From Asaia bogorensis (GTDB taxonomy: Bacteria > Pseudomonadota > Alphaproteobacteria > Reyranellales > Reyranellaceae), in contig CAMDCE010000004.1 in NCBI GenBank assembly GCA_945889625.1, forward strand, positions 1 to 64,000: DNA of 64,000 nt. The letters are read 5' to 3'. The position numbers and the translations under genes are program-made. Positions 40,323 through 50,203 of this stretch are shown in pieces. Numbering within the stretch: the stretch's first letter is position 1; the number at the start of each line of letters is the position of its first letter. Below the pieces are notes generated by a model. That model worked only from the letters and a program-made list of their open reading frames with translations. It was not told the origin of the DNA and did no database searches.

Positions 40323-40703
40323 TCAGGGCGGGGCCGCGCCGTAGGGCTTGGTGATCAGCTCGAGCAGATGGCCGTCGGGATCCTCGAAATAGACGCCGCG
40401 GCCGCCGTAGTACCGATTGATCTCGCCGGGCCCGCTCTTGTTGGGATGCGAGTAGATCCTAATGCCGTCCTTCTTCAGGCGTTCGAGACCGGCATCGAAT
40501 TCGCGGTCGTCGACCAGGAAGGCGTAATGCTGGGTGCGCACGTCCTTGGAGGTGACGAAGTCGAGCGTGACGCCGTTGGCAGTGCGCACCGGCATGAAGT
40601 GGCCCCATTCGGGACCCGCCTCGACGCCCAGGATGGCGGCGAGGAACCTGGCCGAGGCATGCTTGTCCTTGGCCGGGACGATGAGATGGTTGAGGGCGGC
40701 CAC
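40323..40703 (-). CDS. VOC-family (glyoxalase/bleomycin-resistance fold) protein
   Basis: 126 residues, a single VOC module. MAALNHLIVPAKDKHASARFLAAILG at the start, HYAFLVDDREFDAGLERLKKDGI in the middle and GGRGVYFEDPDGHLLELITKPYG at the end. Metal ligands would be His6, the central His and the Glu of LLELIT. Substrate unknown. A tandem repeat lies between it and the next VOC gene. Confidence 0.85.
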   Translation of the reverse strand: MAALNHLIVPAKDKHASARFLAAILGVEAGPEWGHFMPVRTANGVTLDFVTSKDVRTQHYAFLVDDREFDAGLERLKKDGIRIYSHPNKSGPGEINRYYGGRGVYFEDPDGHLLELITKPYGAAPP

Positions 40704-40766
40704 GTCTGCCTCCGTTGTCTGCCTCCGTTGTCTGCCCGCGTTGTCCGCCGCGTTGTCTGCCGCGTT
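40704..40766. repeat. Five tandem 12-13-bp repeats
   Basis: Units GTCTGCCTCCGTT (two exact copies), GTCTGCCCGCGTT, GTCCGCCGCGTT and GTCTGCCGCGTT run head to tail. They fill the 69-nt gap between the two VOC genes and so include the leader of the downstream VOC gene. Confidence 0.8.
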
Positions 40767-40772
40767 ACGGGG

Positions 40773-41333
40773 CTATGGGCGCCGCAGCAGCTCCCCTTCG
40801 GGCACGCCCGCCTCATAGTCGGCGAGCATCTTGTCGGGATCGAATGCCACGCCGATCGGGTTCTTGGCGAAGGGCTCGGTCTGGAAATATCCGGAAGCCT
40901 CGGCCTTGGTCCTGAAGGCATCGACCTGCAGCTCGACCGAGTTGCCGTCGGGATCGTTGTAGTACATCGACACGGTGGGGCCGTGATTGATCGGCCGGCC
41001 GGGCACGATGCCCTTGGCCTTGAGGCGGCGATAGGTCGAAAGCAGCTCGCCGAGGCTTGCATAGGAGTAGGCGACGTGGCTGAGCGCGCGTCCCTCGGCC
41101 GGCGCCGGCACGAGGCCTGGCACGTTGACGAAGGCCACGCGATGATGCTCGTCGTCGTAGGTGATGAACGAGATGAAGTCGTTCTCGAACACGACGTGCG
41201 CATTCAGCACCGTGCAGTACCAGTCGCGTAAGGCATCGCGATTGCTGGTGCGCAGCACATGGTGGGCGTAGAGCGACGGCGAGACGGGCTTGCTGTCGAG
41301 CGGACGGCGAACTTTGTCGGCATGCGAGTCCAT
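40773..41333 (-). CDS. VOC-family dioxygenase-like protein
   Basis: 186 residues. An extradiol-dioxygenase-type VOC domain: YAHHVLRTSNRDALRDWYCTVLNAHVVFENDFISFITYDDEHHRVAF, ALSHVAYSYASLGELLSTYRRLKAKGI and SMYYNDPDGNSVELQVD. The His of HHVL, the His of SHVAY and the Glu of VELQVD form the usual 2-His-1-Glu iron site. It probably acts on an aromatic or related compound. That cannot be decided here. Confidence 0.85.
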   Translation of the reverse strand: MDSHADKVRRPLDSKPVSPSLYAHHVLRTSNRDALRDWYCTVLNAHVVFENDFISFITYDDEHHRVAFVNVPGLVPAPAEGRALSHVAYSYASLGELLSTYRRLKAKGIVPGRPINHGPTVSMYYNDPDGNSVELQVDAFRTKAEASGYFQTEPFAKNPIGVAFDPDKMLADYEAGVPEGELLRRP

Positions 41334-41355
41334 GGACGCCTCCTGAAAATCAGCG

Positions 41356-42630
41356 TTAGCGGGTCGGCCTTCCCGGCTGGCGAGGCAGGAAAGCCGTCAA
41401 CAGGCCCAACAATAGCAGGAACGGCGTGATCTGGTAGACCGTGTCGATGCTGGTCATGTCGGCGAGCTTGCCCAGCGCTGCGGCACCCAGGCCGCCCAGG
41501 CCGAAAGAGAATCCGAAGAACATGCCGGCCACCAGCCCGACCCGGCCCGGCAGCAGCTCCTGCGCGTAGACCAGGATGGCCGGAAAGGCCGAGGCCATGA
41601 TCATCGCCACCGTAACGGCCAGCACGCCGGTCCAGAACAGGTTGGCGTGCGGCAGGATCAGCGCGAACGGCAGCGCACCCAGGATCGAGAACCACATCAC
41701 CGGGATGCGGCCGACCTTGTCGCCCACGAGGCCGCCCAGCAGCGTGCCGATCACGACGCCGATCAGGAAGGCGAAGAGATAGAACTGCGCCGTCTGGATC
41801 GACAGACCGAACTTGTCGATCAGGAAGAAGGTGTAATAGGAGCCGAGGCTCGCCTGATAGACGTTCTTGGAGAACAGCAGCAGGATCAGGAGCACGACGG
41901 TGACTGTCACGCGGCGCCTCGACAAGCCATGAGATGACAGGCCATGCGGCGAGGCGGCAACGGAAGCAGCGGCCTTGCTGTGCACGACCGGCTTGCTGGC
42001 GGGACGCCTGGCGCGATACCAGTTGCCGACCTGGAACAGCACGGTCATGGCGATCAGCGCGGCGGCACAGAACCACACCAGGCTCTGCTGGCCGCGCGGC
42101 ACGACGATGAAGGCCGCGAGCAGCGGGCCGGCCGACTGGCCGAGGTTGCCGCCGACCTGGAACAGCGACTGGGCGAGACCGTAGCGGCCACCCGCCGCCA
42201 TGCGCGCCACGCGCGAGGCCTCGGGATGGAATATCGAGGAGCCCATGCCGATCAGCGCCGCCGCCACCAGGATCGCGGGATAGGTGTCGGCCTGCGACAT
42301 CAGGAACAACCCGACCAGCGTGAAGCCCATGCCGACCATGAGGGAATAGGGCTGCGGCTTGCGGTCGGTGTACAGGCCGACGACCGGCTGCAGCATCGAG
42401 GCGGTGAACTGGAAGGCGAGCGTGATCAGGCCGACCTGGCTGAAGGAGAGGTCGTAGGACTCCTTCAGGATGGGATACAGCGCCGGCACCAGCGACTGCA
42501 TCATGTCGTTCAGCAGATGGCAGAAGCTGAGGGAAAGGATGACCGCGAAGGTCGTCGAATTGACTGAGGTGGAGGGGGCTTGGGTTGCCGCCGCGGGGGC
42601 GGTTCCGGCCGCGATCGTGTTGTCGGACAT
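41356..42630 (-). CDS. MFS efflux transporter, fosmidomycin-resistance type
   Basis: 424 residues from the ATG at 42628-42630. Twelve predicted helices. It begins with FAVILSLSFCHLLNDMMQSLVPALYPILKESYDLSFSQVGLITLAFQFTASMLQPVVG and contains GMGSSIFHPEASRVARMAAGGRYGLAQSLFQVGGNLGQSAGPLLAA, both signatures of the Fsr branch. A drug-efflux role is expected but the substrate is unproven. Confidence 0.85.
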   Translation of the reverse strand: MSDNTIAAGTAPAAATQAPSTSVNSTTFAVILSLSFCHLLNDMMQSLVPALYPILKESYDLSFSQVGLITLAFQFTASMLQPVVGLYTDRKPQPYSLMVGMGFTLVGLFLMSQADTYPAILVAAALIGMGSSIFHPEASRVARMAAGGRYGLAQSLFQVGGNLGQSAGPLLAAFIVVPRGQQSLVWFCAAALIAMTVLFQVGNWYRARRPASKPVVHSKAAASVAASPHGLSSHGLSRRRVTVTVVLLILLLFSKNVYQASLGSYYTFFLIDKFGLSIQTAQFYLFAFLIGVVIGTLLGGLVGDKVGRIPVMWFSILGALPFALILPHANLFWTGVLAVTVAMIMASAFPAILVYAQELLPGRVGLVAGMFFGFSFGLGGLGAAALGKLADMTSIDTVYQITPFLLLLGLLTAFLPRQPGRPTR

Positions 42631-42745
42631 GCCGCCATAATAAGGACAGGACCTGCGGCCCACCACCATCCCTATGCAAAGCTGACTTGCCCCCGCACAT
42701 AGCTGGGGGAACGCTTCACCCGGTTTGGCGTTGTTCCGACGACCG

Positions 42746-44173
42746 ATGGGCCCCCGCAGCACCCTGACCGACGTCCCGGCGCGTCTCGATCGCCTGCCGT
42801 GGAGTCGCTTTCACCGTCTGGTCGTGACGGCACTCGGCATCACCTGGATTCTCGACGGGCTGGAAGTGACCCTCGCGGGCTCCGTCGCCGCCGCCCTGCA
42901 GACCAGCCCGCGCCTGCAGCTGACGGCCGAGCAGGTCGGCCTCACCGGCAGCGCCTACCTTATGGGTGCCGTGCTGGGCTCGCTGTTCTTCGGCCATCTC
43001 ACCGACAGACTGGGCCGCAAGAAATTGTTCAACGTCACACTGGGCGTCTACCTCGTGGCGACGGCGTGCACCGCCTTCTCCTGGGATTTCTGGAGCTTCA
43101 TGTTTTTTCGCTTCATGACCGGCGCGGGAATCGGCGGCGAATATGCCGCCATCAACTCGGCGATCCAGGAACTGATTCCCGCCCGTCTGCGCGGCCGCAT
43201 CGATCTCGCCATCAACGGCAGCTTCTGGCTGGGCGCCGCGGCCGGCGCCCTGGTCTCGGTGTGGCTGCTCGATCCGGAGTTGGTCGGCCCCGATCTCGGC
43301 TGGCGGCTGGCCTTCGGCAGCGGCGCGGTGCTGGGACTTTTCATTCTCTATCTGCGGCGCTTTCTGCCCGAGAGTCCGCGCTGGCTGATGATCCACGGCA
43401 AGGAAGGCGAGGCCCGACGCGTCATCGAGGAGATCGAGGCGCGCGTGATGGCGAGCGAGCGCTGCTCGCTCCCGACCGTGACCACCTCGCTGGCGCTGGG
43501 CGATCCGCACAAGCTCACGCTGGCTTCGGTGGCGCGCACCCTGCTGCGCCATTATCCCGGCCGCACGACGCTCGGCGTCGTGCTGATGGCCTCGCAGGCC
43601 TTCGTTTACAACGCCATCTTCTTCACCTATGCGCTGATCCTGACCAAGTTCTACAGCGTTCCGGGCGACAAGGTCGGCCTCTACATTCTGCCGTTCGCCA
43701 TTGGCAACTTCCTGGGGCCGCTGCTGCTCGGCTCGCTGTTCGACACGTTTGGTCGCAAGCCGATGATCGCGGCGACCTATGGCCTGGCCGGTCTGCTGCT
43801 CGCCGTCACCGCCCAGCTCTTCAACCTTGGCCTGCTCGACGCCACCACGCAGACCGTGATGTGGAGCATCGTCTTCTTCTTCGCCTCGGCCGCGGCGAGT
43901 GCGGCCTATCTCACTGTCGGCGAGTGCTTCCCGCTCGAAATACGCGCGCTCACCATAGCCCTGTTCTATGCCTTCGGCACACTGCTGGGCGGCGTCGGTG
44001 GGCCATGGCTGTTCGGCGTGCTGATCGAAAGCGGCGAGCGCAGCGAGATCGTCTGGGGCTACCTGCTGGGGGCCGTCCTGATGATCGTCGCCGCCATCGT
44101 CGAGATGTGGCTCGGCGTCAAAGCCGAGTGCGTGCCGCTGGAGGAGGTGGCGCCACCGCTTTCAAGCATTTGA
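42746..44173 (+). CDS. MFS transporter, sugar-porter/SP-like
   Basis: 475 residues from the ATG at 42746 (a TTG at 42725 is possible). Twelve helices with the MFS signature GHLTDRLGRKKLFN after helix 2, RFMTGAGIGGEYAAINSAIQELIPARLRGR, RFLPESPRWLMIHGKEGEA and the second-half repeat FDTFGRKPMIAA. These are the sugar-porter style motifs. The substrate is a small organic solute, not identifiable here. It is divergent from the fosmidomycin-type transporter. Confidence 0.85.
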   Translation: MGPRSTLTDVPARLDRLPWSRFHRLVVTALGITWILDGLEVTLAGSVAAALQTSPRLQLTAEQVGLTGSAYLMGAVLGSLFFGHLTDRLGRKKLFNVTLGVYLVATACTAFSWDFWSFMFFRFMTGAGIGGEYAAINSAIQELIPARLRGRIDLAINGSFWLGAAAGALVSVWLLDPELVGPDLGWRLAFGSGAVLGLFILYLRRFLPESPRWLMIHGKEGEARRVIEEIEARVMASERCSLPTVTTSLALGDPHKLTLASVARTLLRHYPGRTTLGVVLMASQAFVYNAIFFTYALILTKFYSVPGDKVGLYILPFAIGNFLGPLLLGSLFDTFGRKPMIAATYGLAGLLLAVTAQLFNLGLLDATTQTVMWSIVFFFASAAASAAYLTVGECFPLEIRALTIALFYAFGTLLGGVGGPWLFGVLIESGERSEIVWGYLLGAVLMIVAAIVEMWLGVKAECVPLEEVAPPLSSI

Positions 44174-44185
44174 CCGCAAGCCGCC

Positions 44186-45613
44186 CTAGCGATCGACGTC
44201 CAACACCTGCCCGGCCGGGCCGATGAAGGACCACACCAGGCCTGACCCGGCGAATTCGATGCGGGCCTTGCCGCCGAGCGCTCCTTCGATCATCTCCTGC
44301 ATGACGGTGTGACCAAAGCCGCGGCGCGTCGGTGCCGCGACCGTCGGGCCGCCGCGCTCCGTCCAGGTCAAGCCAAAGACGCGCTCGTCGCCGTCGCCCG
44401 CGACGTTCCAGGCGATTAGGACATTTCCCGTCCGGTTGGCGAATGCGCCGTACTTGAGGGCGTTGGTGGCAAGCTCGTGCAGCGCCATGCCGATGGCCTG
44501 GGCAGCCGCGGGTTTCAGCCGCACCGGCGAGCCATCGAGACCGACGCGTCGGCCGAGGTCGGAGAAGTGGGAGAGCTGCGAATCGATCAGCTTGCCGAGG
44601 TCCACGCCCTGCCATTTGCCCGACACCAGCAGGTTGTTCGATGCCGCGAGGCCGGCAATGCGCTGGGACAGACGTTCGGAATATTCGGCCGGGTCGGTCG
44701 TGCCCAGCGTATGACGGGCGATCGCCTGGACGACGGCCAGCAGATTGTTGGCGCGGTGATTGACCTCGTTCATCAAAAGGCGGACATGCGCCTCCGCCTG
44801 CTTGCGCTCGGTGATGTCGACGGCCGACGTCAGCAGGCATGTTTCGCCGCCCAGCTGGACCAGCGAACCCGACATCAGATACGTCCTGGTTCCGGTCCGG
44901 CCCCTCAGCGTGGTCTCGAGGTCGGTGAATTGTCCGTCCCGGGCGAGCCGTTCGCGAACGGCGCTGTAATGGTCGGTATCGTTGTAGAAGCCGAGATCCC
45001 GGACGGTCTGGCCGATCACCTGTTCGCGGCTGAGGCCGGCCGCGGCCAGGCCTGCGGCGTTGATGTCGACATAGCGGCCTTCATCCAGGGTGGTGATGCT
45101 CATCGGGTAAGCCGCCGCGTTGAAGGCTTTGGAGAATCGTTCCTGAGTCTCGCGCAGGACCTGTTCGGCCTGCTTGCGCTCGGTGATGTCGATGTCGACG
45201 CCGCAGTAGCGGATCGGCCGGCCCGCCGCGTCGCGTATCGCCCGGCCGCGGCCCAGGATCCAGCGGAGCTGGCCATCCGAGGGCAGCACGATGCGATACT
45301 CGCTTTCGTAGATGTCGAGACCGCGGGCCAACGCCTGCTCGAAGCCCTCGACGACCCGCGCGGCATCCTCGGGATGGCGCACGGCGCGGACGCTATCCAT
45401 GTGCACGGGTTCGGCCGTAGGCTCGAGGCCCATCATGCGGAAGAAGGTCGGCGTCCCGCGCATCATGCTGGTCGCGATGTCCCTGTCCCACGCGCCGATG
45501 CCGGCGGATTCCTCGGCCAGCGCCAGCAGCTCGTAGCTCTCGTTCAAGGATAGCGCGGGGCGCTGCGGATCGTCGATATTCCCAGCGACGAGGGACAGTT
45601 TCGACGTCGTCAT
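44186..45613 (-). CDS. PAS-PAS HWE-family sensor histidine kinase
   Basis: 475 residues from the ATG at 45611-45613. Two PAS domains (about residues 28-147 and 157-272), each closing with DITERKQAE. Then a HWE kinase: phospho-accepting His286 in NEVNHRANNLLAVVQAIARHT and N-box HELATNALKYGA (379-390). No membrane segment, so it is a soluble sensor, in this family often responding to light or redox through PAS. There is no adjacent response regulator. Confidence 0.9.
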   Translation of the reverse strand: MTTSKLSLVAGNIDDPQRPALSLNESYELLALAEESAGIGAWDRDIATSMMRGTPTFFRMMGLEPTAEPVHMDSVRAVRHPEDAARVVEGFEQALARGLDIYESEYRIVLPSDGQLRWILGRGRAIRDAAGRPIRYCGVDIDITERKQAEQVLRETQERFSKAFNAAAYPMSITTLDEGRYVDINAAGLAAAGLSREQVIGQTVRDLGFYNDTDHYSAVRERLARDGQFTDLETTLRGRTGTRTYLMSGSLVQLGGETCLLTSAVDITERKQAEAHVRLLMNEVNHRANNLLAVVQAIARHTLGTTDPAEYSERLSQRIAGLAASNNLLVSGKWQGVDLGKLIDSQLSHFSDLGRRVGLDGSPVRLKPAAAQAIGMALHELATNALKYGAFANRTGNVLIAWNVAGDGDERVFGLTWTERGGPTVAAPTRRGFGHTVMQEMIEGALGGKARIEFAGSGLVWSFIGPAGQVLDVDR

Positions 45614-45645
45614 TGGCAAACCGCGTGGTTTGGGGCCGGCCCTCC

Positions 45646-46371
45646 TTATGCGGGGACCGGCCTTGCGCGTTGGTTATACATCATCTTGCGAATGCGGGCC
45701 TGCTCCTCGGGCGGCAGCTTGGTGTTGTCGACCGAGAGATCGGCGCCGACCGCCATGCCTTTCTTCACCGCCGGACGTTCACCAAGCTCCTCGAACCAGC
45801 GCTTGAAGTGCTTGAACTCCTCGATGTCCTGGCCCTGGAATTTCCAGTTGATGGTCCACGGATAGCAGATCATGTCGGCGATCGTGTATTGGTCGCCGGC
45901 GAGATACTTGTGCTTGTAGAGTCGGTTGTTGAGCACGCCGTAGAGCCGGTTTACCTCGTCGGTGAAGCGGGTGATGGCGTATTTCTGGTCGCCTTCCTTG
46001 GCCTGGTCGACGCGCCGGAAATGACCGCACTCGCCGGACTTGGGCCCCTGGTTGGCCATCTGCCAGACCACCCACTGGTTCACTTCGTACTTGGTGCGCG
46101 TGTCCTGCGGCCAGAACTTCCCTGCCTTCTCGGCGATGTACATCATGATCGAGCCCGATTCGAACACTACGATCGGCTTGCCGCCGCCCTTCGGTTCGTG
46201 ATCGACCATCACCGGCATGCGGTGATTGGGATTCATCTCGAGGAATTCGGCGCTGAACTGGTCGCCGCGGCCGATGTTCACCGGCACGATCTTGTACGGC
46301 ATGCCCAGTTCCTCGAGCAGGATGGTGACTTTCTTGCCATTGGGCGTCGGCCAGTAATGCAGATCGATCAT
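45646..46371 (-). CDS. Glutathione S-transferase, YfcG/YghU-like
   Basis: 241 residues from the ATG at 46369-46371 with GGAGGA upstream. MIDLHYWPTPNGKKVTILLEELGMPYKIVPVNIGRGDQFSAEFLEMNPNHRMPVMVDHEP and VFESGSIMMYIAEKAGKFWP are typical of Nu-class GSTs such as YfcG, which reduce disulfides using bound glutathione. The C-domain YTIADMICYPWTINW is also typical. Confidence 0.87.
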   Translation of the reverse strand: MIDLHYWPTPNGKKVTILLEELGMPYKIVPVNIGRGDQFSAEFLEMNPNHRMPVMVDHEPKGGGKPIVVFESGSIMMYIAEKAGKFWPQDTRTKYEVNQWVVWQMANQGPKSGECGHFRRVDQAKEGDQKYAITRFTDEVNRLYGVLNNRLYKHKYLAGDQYTIADMICYPWTINWKFQGQDIEEFKHFKRWFEELGERPAVKKGMAVGADLSVDNTKLPPEEQARIRKMMYNQRARPVPA

Positions 46372-46501
46372 GAATGTCCTCCGTGGGTTTGGCGGAAGCT
46401 TATCGCAAGCCTCGCCTGAGTCCACCGCACGGCTCGATTGCTGCAGGAGCATGTCGCGGCCGGTCTCTATCGGCTGGCCTCAGTCGCGGCTACGATGAGG
46501 C

Positions 46502-48805
46502 ATGGACACCAGCATTGAAACCAGCGGCCGCTCGGTGCGGCGGCTGGAAGACAGCCGCTTCCTGCTCGGGCGCGGCCGCTACGTCGCCGACATCAACATG
46601 GCGGACCAGCTCCACGGCCATGTGCTGCGCTCGCCGCAAGCCCATGCGCTCATCAGGGCCATCGATGCCTCGAAAGCCGTCGCCGCGCCCGGCGTGCGCG
46701 GCGTCTACACCGCGGCCGACCTCGCCGTGGACAATCTCGGCCCCATGCCCTGCCTGGCCGCCGTGAAGCCGCTGATCGTGCCGCCGCGTTTCGCGCTTGC
46801 GGCCGATCGCGTGCGCCATGTCGGCGACCCGGTCGCGTTCGTCGTCGCCGACTCAAGCGATGCGGCGCGCGATGCTGCCGAGCAGATCGAGGTGGCGTAC
46901 GAAGCGCTGCCCGCCGTGGTTGGCGTGCAGGCGGCCCTCGCGGCCGGTGCGCCCGCGATCTGGACCGAGGCGCCGGCCAACACCGCCTTCCATATCCAGA
47001 AGGGCGACGCCGATGCCGCGGCGCGCGCCCTGCAGGGTGCCGCCCACATCATCGAGACTGCGACGGTCAACAACCGCGTCGTCGTGGCGCCGATCGAACC
47101 GCGCGCCGGCATCGCGAGCTACGACGCCCAAAGCGACACGATGGACCTGCTGCTGACCGGGCAAGGCTTGCACGGCATCCGCCGGCAGCTCGCCGAATTC
47201 GTCTTCAAGGTGCCGCTCGAGCGCATCCAGCTCCGCGCGCCCGACGTGGGCGGCGGCTTTGGCATGAAGAACTTCCTTTATCCCGAGTGGATCCTGCTGT
47301 TGTGGGCGGCGCGCAAGCTCGGCCGCCCCGTGAAGTGGGTCGCCGAGCGTGGCGAGGAGTTCGTGTCGGGCACGCAAGGCCGTGGCCTCGAGGCGAAGGC
47401 CAGGCTCGGGCTCGACAAGGACGGCAAGTTGCTGGCAATGCAGATCGAGATGGTGGCCGATATGGGCGCCTACCTGTCGGGCAACGGTCCGGGGGCGGCG
47501 GCGGTCGCGGCCTCGACCGCGCATGGCGGCGTCTACGACATTGCCGCCATCTCGGTCGACGTGCGCGGCGTGTTCACCAACACCGTGCCGATCGACGCCT
47601 ACCGCGGGGCCGGCAAGCCCGAGGCCAACTACATCACCGAAACCGCCATCGAGGCCGCGGCGCACAAGCTCAGGCGTGACCCGGCGACGCTGCGCGAGCA
47701 GAACCTGATCAGGAATTTCCCGCACCAGACGGCGATGGGACTGACGATCGACAGCGGAAACTTCGTCGCCAACCTGAACAACGCCGTGGTGCGCGCCGAG
47801 CTGAAAAGCTTTGCGGCGCGACGGGCCGCCGCCAAAATTCGCGGCCGGCTGCTCGGCATCGGCATGGGGTGCTTCCTCGAGACCTCGCGCGGCGCGCCCA
47901 ATGAGGGCGCCGAAATCCAGTTCGAGCCGGATGGCCGCGTGATGATCTCGACCGGCACCGAATCGAACGGACAGGGCCACGAGACTTCGTTCACGCAGAT
48001 CGCCGCCGACCGGCTCGGCCTGCCGATGGAGGCTTTCCGGTTCGTTCAGGCCGACACGCGCCAGGTGAAGAGCGGCGCCGGACACGGCGGCGCGCGCTCC
48101 ATGCACATGGCGGGCGCAGCGCTGGTCAAGGCGATCGACACGGCGCTGGCCAGCGCGCGGGTCGTGGCGGCGCATCTCCTGCAGGCCGCGCCCGAGCAAC
48201 TGGCGTTCGCCGAGGGTCGCTTCAGTGTTGGCGACCGCGGCATCGATCTTCTTGACGTGGCGAAAAGCGCTGCCGATCCCGCCAACCTGCCCGAAGGCAT
48301 GAGCCCGGGGCTGGGAGGCCATGTCATGAACATCACCGACCTCTTCACTTTTCCGAGCGGCTGCCACTTCGCCGAGGTCGAGGTCGACCCCGAGACCGGC
48401 GGCACGCGCCTGGTGCGCTACCTCGCGGTCGACGACTACGGCCGCCTGATCAACCCGCTGCTGACGGTTGGCCAGGTCGAGGGCGGCGTAACCCAGGGCA
48501 TCGGCCAGGCGCTGCTCGAGCATACGGTCTACGACGCGGAGTCCGGGCAGCTGCTGAGCGGCTCGTTCATGGACTACGCCCTGCCACGCGCCGACGATCT
48601 GCCGAGCTTCGACATCACACTGGTCGAGACGCCGACGCAATCCAATCCTCTGGGCGTGAAGGGCGCGGGTCAGGCCGGCTGTATTGCGGCACCTCAGACG
48701 ATCATGGCCGCTGTCCTCGATGCGCTCCGCGGCGCAGGCGTCGAGCATCTCGACATGCCGGCGACGCCCGAGCGTGTTTGGCGAGCGCTGCAAGCGAGGG
48801 AGTGA
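46502..48805 (+). CDS. Xanthine-dehydrogenase/CO-dehydrogenase-type molybdopterin subunit, orphan
   Basis: 767 residues, full length for the large subunit. [42 protein letters not shown] at the start, molybdopterin-contact motifs [17 protein letters not shown] and [16 protein letters not shown], and [25 protein letters not shown] near the C-terminus. In that last motif the family's catalytic base is Glu (KGxGE). Here it is Gln at about residue 724. The FAD and 2Fe-2S partner genes are not adjacent, although they normally are. It is followed 8 nt later by an M20 hydrolase, so a purine or hydantoin-type pathway is possible. Confidence 0.87.
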   Translation: MDTSIETSGRSVRRLEDSRFLLGRGRYVADINMADQLHGHVLRSPQAHALIRAIDASKAVAAPGVRGVYTAADLAVDNLGPMPCLAAVKPLIVPPRFALAADRVRHVGDPVAFVVADSSDAARDAAEQIEVAYEALPAVVGVQAALAAGAPAIWTEAPANTAFHIQKGDADAAARALQGAAHIIETATVNNRVVVAPIEPRAGIASYDAQSDTMDLLLTGQGLHGIRRQLAEFVFKVPLERIQLRAPDVGGGFGMKNFLYPEWILLLWAARKLGRPVKWVAERGEEFVSGTQGRGLEAKARLGLDKDGKLLAMQIEMVADMGAYLSGNGPGAAAVAASTAHGGVYDIAAISVDVRGVFTNTVPIDAYRGAGKPEANYITETAIEAAAHKLRRDPATLREQNLIRNFPHQTAMGLTIDSGNFVANLNNAVVRAELKSFAARRAAAKIRGRLLGIGMGCFLETSRGAPNEGAEIQFEPDGRVMISTGTESNGQGHETSFTQIAADRLGLPMEAFRFVQADTRQVKSGAGHGGARSMHMAGAALVKAIDTALASARVVAAHLLQAAPEQLAFAEGRFSVGDRGIDLLDVAKSAADPANLPEGMSPGLGGHVMNITDLFTFPSGCHFAEVEVDPETGGTRLVRYLAVDDYGRLINPLLTVGQVEGGVTQGIGQALLEHTVYDAESGQLLSGSFMDYALPRADDLPSFDITLVETPTQSNPLGVKGAGQAGCIAAPQTIMAAVLDALRGAGVEHLDMPATPERVWRALQARE

Positions 48806-48813
48806 GGAAAATC

Positions 48814-50040
48814 ATGCCCAGGATCAACGGCGAACGACTCCTGGCCGACCTGCGGCGCATCGCCGATTTCGGCCGCTACGAAACAGGCGTGCATCGCCCG
48901 CACTTGTCGCCGCAGGATGTCGAGAGCCGGCACTGGCTGATGGGCCGCATGAGGGAAGCGGGGCTGGAGCCGGTGATCGATGGCGTCGGCACCGTCATGG
49001 GCCGCAGCCCCAAGAGCGGCCCGCGGCTTCTGATGGGCTCGCATTCCGATACCCAGCCGCGCGGCGGCTGGCTCGATGGCGTGATGGGCGTGATCTACGG
49101 TCTCGAAGTGGCGCGCGCGCTCGCCGAGGATCCGGAGACGGCGCATCTCGCCGTCGACGTCGCTTCGTGGGCCGACGAGGAAGGCCACTGGGGCCAGATG
49201 GTCGGCAGCCGGTCGTTTGTCGGCCTGTTCTCGGACGCCGACATCGACAAGGCGCGCCATCGCGACGAGGGCACGCCGATGCGCGACGCGCTGAAGGCGG
49301 CTGGCCTCGAGAAGGCGCCGCGCGTTCATTTCGAGGAAGGCAAGTACCGCGGTTATCTCGAGGCGCATATCGAGCAGGGCGGCCTTCTCGAGGCGGCCGA
49401 AAAGCGCATCGGCATCGTCACGGCGATCGTCGGCATCTTCGCGTTTCGGCTGACCTTCAAGGGCATCCAGAACCACGCCGGCACGACTCCGATGCCGATC
49501 CGCAAGGATGCCGGCGTGGCGATGATGCGGCTCTACAACGACGTGATGGAGAAGTTCCCGGCGATCAGCGGTCCGCGCAGCGTCTGGACCGTCGGCAAGA
49601 TGTCGATCGAGCCCGGCGCGCCCGCCATCATTCCTGGCAAGGCCGAGATGGTCCTGCAGTTCCGCGATGCCGATGTCGCCGTCCTCGCCAGGTTCGAGGC
49701 GGCGCTGCTGGAGATCGTGGCGGCCCACAACAAGAATGGGCCATGCGCCGTCGAGTGCGTGAACCTCTCGCGCACCATGCCGACCGTGATGGACGGGCGC
49801 TTCCTCGACGCCATCGAGGAGTCTGCGGCGACGCATGCTCCGCAAAAACATGTCCGCATGCCGTCGGGCGCTGGCCACGACGCGCAGGTCGTCGGGCTGA
49901 AGCTGCCGGCGGCGATGATGTTCGTGCCTTCGATCGGCGGCATCTCGCATCATTTCACCGAGAACACCGCCGACGCCGATATCGTGCTGGGCTGTCAGGT
50001 GTTCGCCGATGCCGCCGCCAGGATCCTGAAGGGAAATTAG
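48814..50040 (+). CDS. M20-family amidohydrolase (N-carbamoyl-amino-acid hydrolase/allantoate amidohydrolase type)
   Basis: 408 residues from the ATG at 48814 (GAGG upstream). Metal-binding motifs GSHSDTQPRGGWLDGVMG, WADEEGH and HIEQGG, substrate loop NHAGTTPMPIRKDA, and GAGHDAQ near the end are those of the HyuC/AllC/beta-ureidopropionase group. It would hydrolyse an N-carbamoyl amino acid or allantoate with release of ammonia and CO2. Being directly downstream of the molybdenum hydroxylase suggests a shared catabolic route for a purine- or hydantoin-like compound (inference). Confidence 0.88.
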   Translation: MPRINGERLLADLRRIADFGRYETGVHRPHLSPQDVESRHWLMGRMREAGLEPVIDGVGTVMGRSPKSGPRLLMGSHSDTQPRGGWLDGVMGVIYGLEVARALAEDPETAHLAVDVASWADEEGHWGQMVGSRSFVGLFSDADIDKARHRDEGTPMRDALKAAGLEKAPRVHFEEGKYRGYLEAHIEQGGLLEAAEKRIGIVTAIVGIFAFRLTFKGIQNHAGTTPMPIRKDAGVAMMRLYNDVMEKFPAISGPRSVWTVGKMSIEPGAPAIIPGKAEMVLQFRDADVAVLARFEAALLEIVAAHNKNGPCAVECVNLSRTMPTVMDGRFLDAIEESAATHAPQKHVRMPSGAGHDAQVVGLKLPAAMMFVPSIGGISHHFTENTADADIVLGCQVFADAAARILKGN

Positions 50041-50054
50041 GCTGCGACGGCTAC

Positions 50055-50203
50055 AGCGCGATGACCTTTGCTTCGGCCGTCGGCCCGGCTCCCGCAGCTA
50101 TGGCGCGGCGGTTGGGATCGCGCCTGAGCGGTGCACTACAGCGCGATGACCATAGTCATCGCGCTGCGGCCGGGCCGACGGCCGAAGCAAAAGTCATCGC
50201 GCT
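50055..50203. repeat. Large inverted repeat with an internal hairpin
   Basis: 35-nt arms at 50055-50089 and 50169-50203 are reverse complements with one mismatch. Between them a 12-bp perfect hairpin (50139-50150 and 50155-50166, loop CATA) uses the same AGCGCGATGAC sequence as the arm ends, so the unit occurs four times. It lies between convergent genes. A chromosomal palindromic element that may also act as a bidirectional terminator. Confidence 0.85.

Noticed and set aside
46853..48793. Long reverse-strand frame opposite the molybdopterin subunit
   Set aside because: Same antisense effect; no domain or ribosome-binding site seen.
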